NCBI GenBank assembly: GCA_020431405.1
Contig: JAGQIK010000162.1
Coordinates: 1 to 49,313, forward strand
DNA length: 49,313 nt
Reading direction: 5' to 3'
From: Myxococcales bacterium
GTDB taxonomy: Bacteria > Myxococcota_A > Polyangia > GCA-2747355
Under the pieces are notes generated by a model. It had not been told where the DNA came from. It ran no database searches and saw only the letters and a list, made by a program, of their open reading frames with translations. Of the stretch, positions 48,770 through 49,313 are shown piece by piece. Within the stretch, counting starts at the first letter, position 1, and every line of letters begins with the position of its first letter. A program made the translations under genes and the position numbers.

Positions 48770-49313
48770 CTAGCGCTGCGGCGCCACCAGCGCGGCGAAG
48801 CACTGCGTGACGTAGTGCAGCCCACGCGGCCCGGCGGCGACGCCGATCCCGAGGTGCGTCATGCGCGCGTCGAGCAGCAGCTTGCGATGGCTGGGGCTGC
48901 GCATGAGGCTGTCGTGGGCGCGCTGCGCGCTGCTGGCGAGGGCCAGGTTCTCGCCAGCGGCGCTGTAGCTCACGCGTTGCGCGGCGAGGCGGCGCGCGAG
49001 GGTGCTGCCGCGCGGGCCGACGTGGCCGAAGAACGCGTGCTGTCGCATGGCGCGGCTGTGGCGGCGGGCCACGCTGGCGAGCGCCGGCGAAGGCACCAGC
49101 GGCGGCAGGCCGTAGTCACGGCGCGTGGCGGCGACGAGCGCGAAGAGCTTGCCGGCGAAGGCGCTCGGCGTGGTGGCGATGGCGCGCGGGTAGAGCTTGG
49201 CCACCGGCAGCGCGCGCTTCTTGCCGACGTTCACGCCGAAGAGCGCGGCCACCTGCGGGCCGCGCCGCGTGTCGACCATCACTTCGATCACGTGCTCGCC
49301 GCGCAGTGACGGC
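48770..49313 (-). CDS. CAP-domain (SCP/PR1) protein, cut by the window edge
   Basis: The frame is open to the end of the window, so the N-terminus is missing. A GTG at 49291 exists but the residues before it (SLRGEH) continue the same beta strand, so the true start is beyond the window. The visible 180 residues begin with a beta segment (VIEVMVDTRRGPQVAALFGV). A CAP domain of about 120 residues follows: LVAATRRDYGLPPLVPSPALASVARRHS with the first His, MRQHAFFGHVGPRG, SAAGENLAL with the Glu, SLMRSPSHRKLLLDARMTHLGIGVA, then the last strand. Bacterial CAP proteins are usually secreted and their function is mostly unknown. This one is likely exported, but the signal is not visible. Confidence 0.82.
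   Translation of the reverse strand, partial: PSLRGEHVIEVMVDTRRGPQVAALFGVNVGKKRALPVAKLYPRAIATTPSAFAGKLFALVAATRRDYGLPPLVPSPALASVARRHSRAMRQHAFFGHVGPRGSTLARRLAAQRVSYSAAGENLALASSAQRAHDSLMRSPSHRKLLLDARMTHLGIGVAAGPRGLHYVTQCFAALVAPQR

Noticed and set aside
48343-49309. Plus-strand frames across the gap and the CAP-domain gene
   Set aside because: Ala/Arg/Gly-rich shadows of the CAP gene with no domain.
1-49313. tRNA, rRNA, transposase or phage genes
   Set aside because: I looked for cloverleaf-like GC-rich arms ending in TTCGAAT-type loops, rRNA-like conserved stretches and DDE/integrase motifs in the translated frames and saw none. A short tRNA could still be missed by eye.

Overview
The window is GC-rich with long shadow ORFs in the other frames. 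Its gene content fits a Myxococcota (former deltaproteobacterial) chromosome: three eukaryote-type Ser/Thr kinases, PEGA domains, thrombospondin type-3 repeats, a MYXO-CTERM-like surface anchor and many lipoproteins. The order or genus cannot be fixed from the sequence. No rRNA, tRNA, CRISPR array, transposase or phage gene was seen; this looks like ordinary chromosome with intergenic repeat elements.

Layout. 1-554: no gene, a poly-C tract, an inverted repeat and a hexamer array. 555-5029 (+): ArsA/Get3-like ATPase, ornithine aminotransferase, large acyl-CoA dehydrogenase, YfiM-like membrane protein. 5062-9054 (+): a membrane-anchored GspE-like protein with every catalytic motif altered, a PEGA membrane protein and a PDZ lipoprotein. 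9076-10623 (-): retinol-saturase/CrtI-type FAD enzyme. 10891-12715 (+): hemF and a metallophosphoesterase. 12748-15457 (+): a disulfide-chemistry operon (VKOR-DsbA fusion, OmpA-like protein, TlpA-like lipoprotein). 15602-18920 (+): amidohydrolase lipoprotein with TSP3 repeats, and a small secreted protein. 29406 down to 18917 (-): seven genes in one direction: ABC-F ATPase, FHA kinase, HAD hydrolase, PEGA kinase, split transketolase (two subunits) and prs, several with overlapping or nearly touching ends. 29731-32478 (+): kynU-kynA-kynB. 32464-35084: MYXO-CTERM-like surface protein (-), thioesterase (-), possible nuclease-fold protein (+). 37149 down to 35269 (-): aldehyde dehydrogenase and RidA protein of the 2-aminomuconate route. 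37311-41376 (+): a zinc-ribbon/PEGA kinase and a PilZ-Hsp70 fusion. 47502 down to 41436 (-): an envelope lipoprotein cluster (LPP20, CsgG/FlgT-like, LpoB, COG3014, LPP20) followed by a histone-H1-like protein with its own operator-like array. 47943-49313 (-): winged-helix protein and a CAP-domain protein cut by the window edge.

How the genes work together. Tryptophan is opened by KynA, deformylated by KynB and cleaved by KynU. The ALDH-RidA pair belongs to the lower 2-aminomuconate branch, but kynurenine monooxygenase, 3-hydroxyanthranilate dioxygenase and ACMS decarboxylase are not here. Transketolase and Prs feed pentose phosphate into PRPP, and their operon is headed by signalling kinases. 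LpoB-COG3014-LPP20-CsgG/FlgT genes point to an outer-membrane assembly involved in peptidoglycan synthesis or envelope architecture.

The least familiar items are the PilZ-Hsp70 fusion without a substrate-binding domain, the pseudo-GspE/PEGA/PDZ-lipoprotein module, the helically phased CGTATCCG sites before the H1-like gene, and the heptanucleotide inverted-repeat elements.
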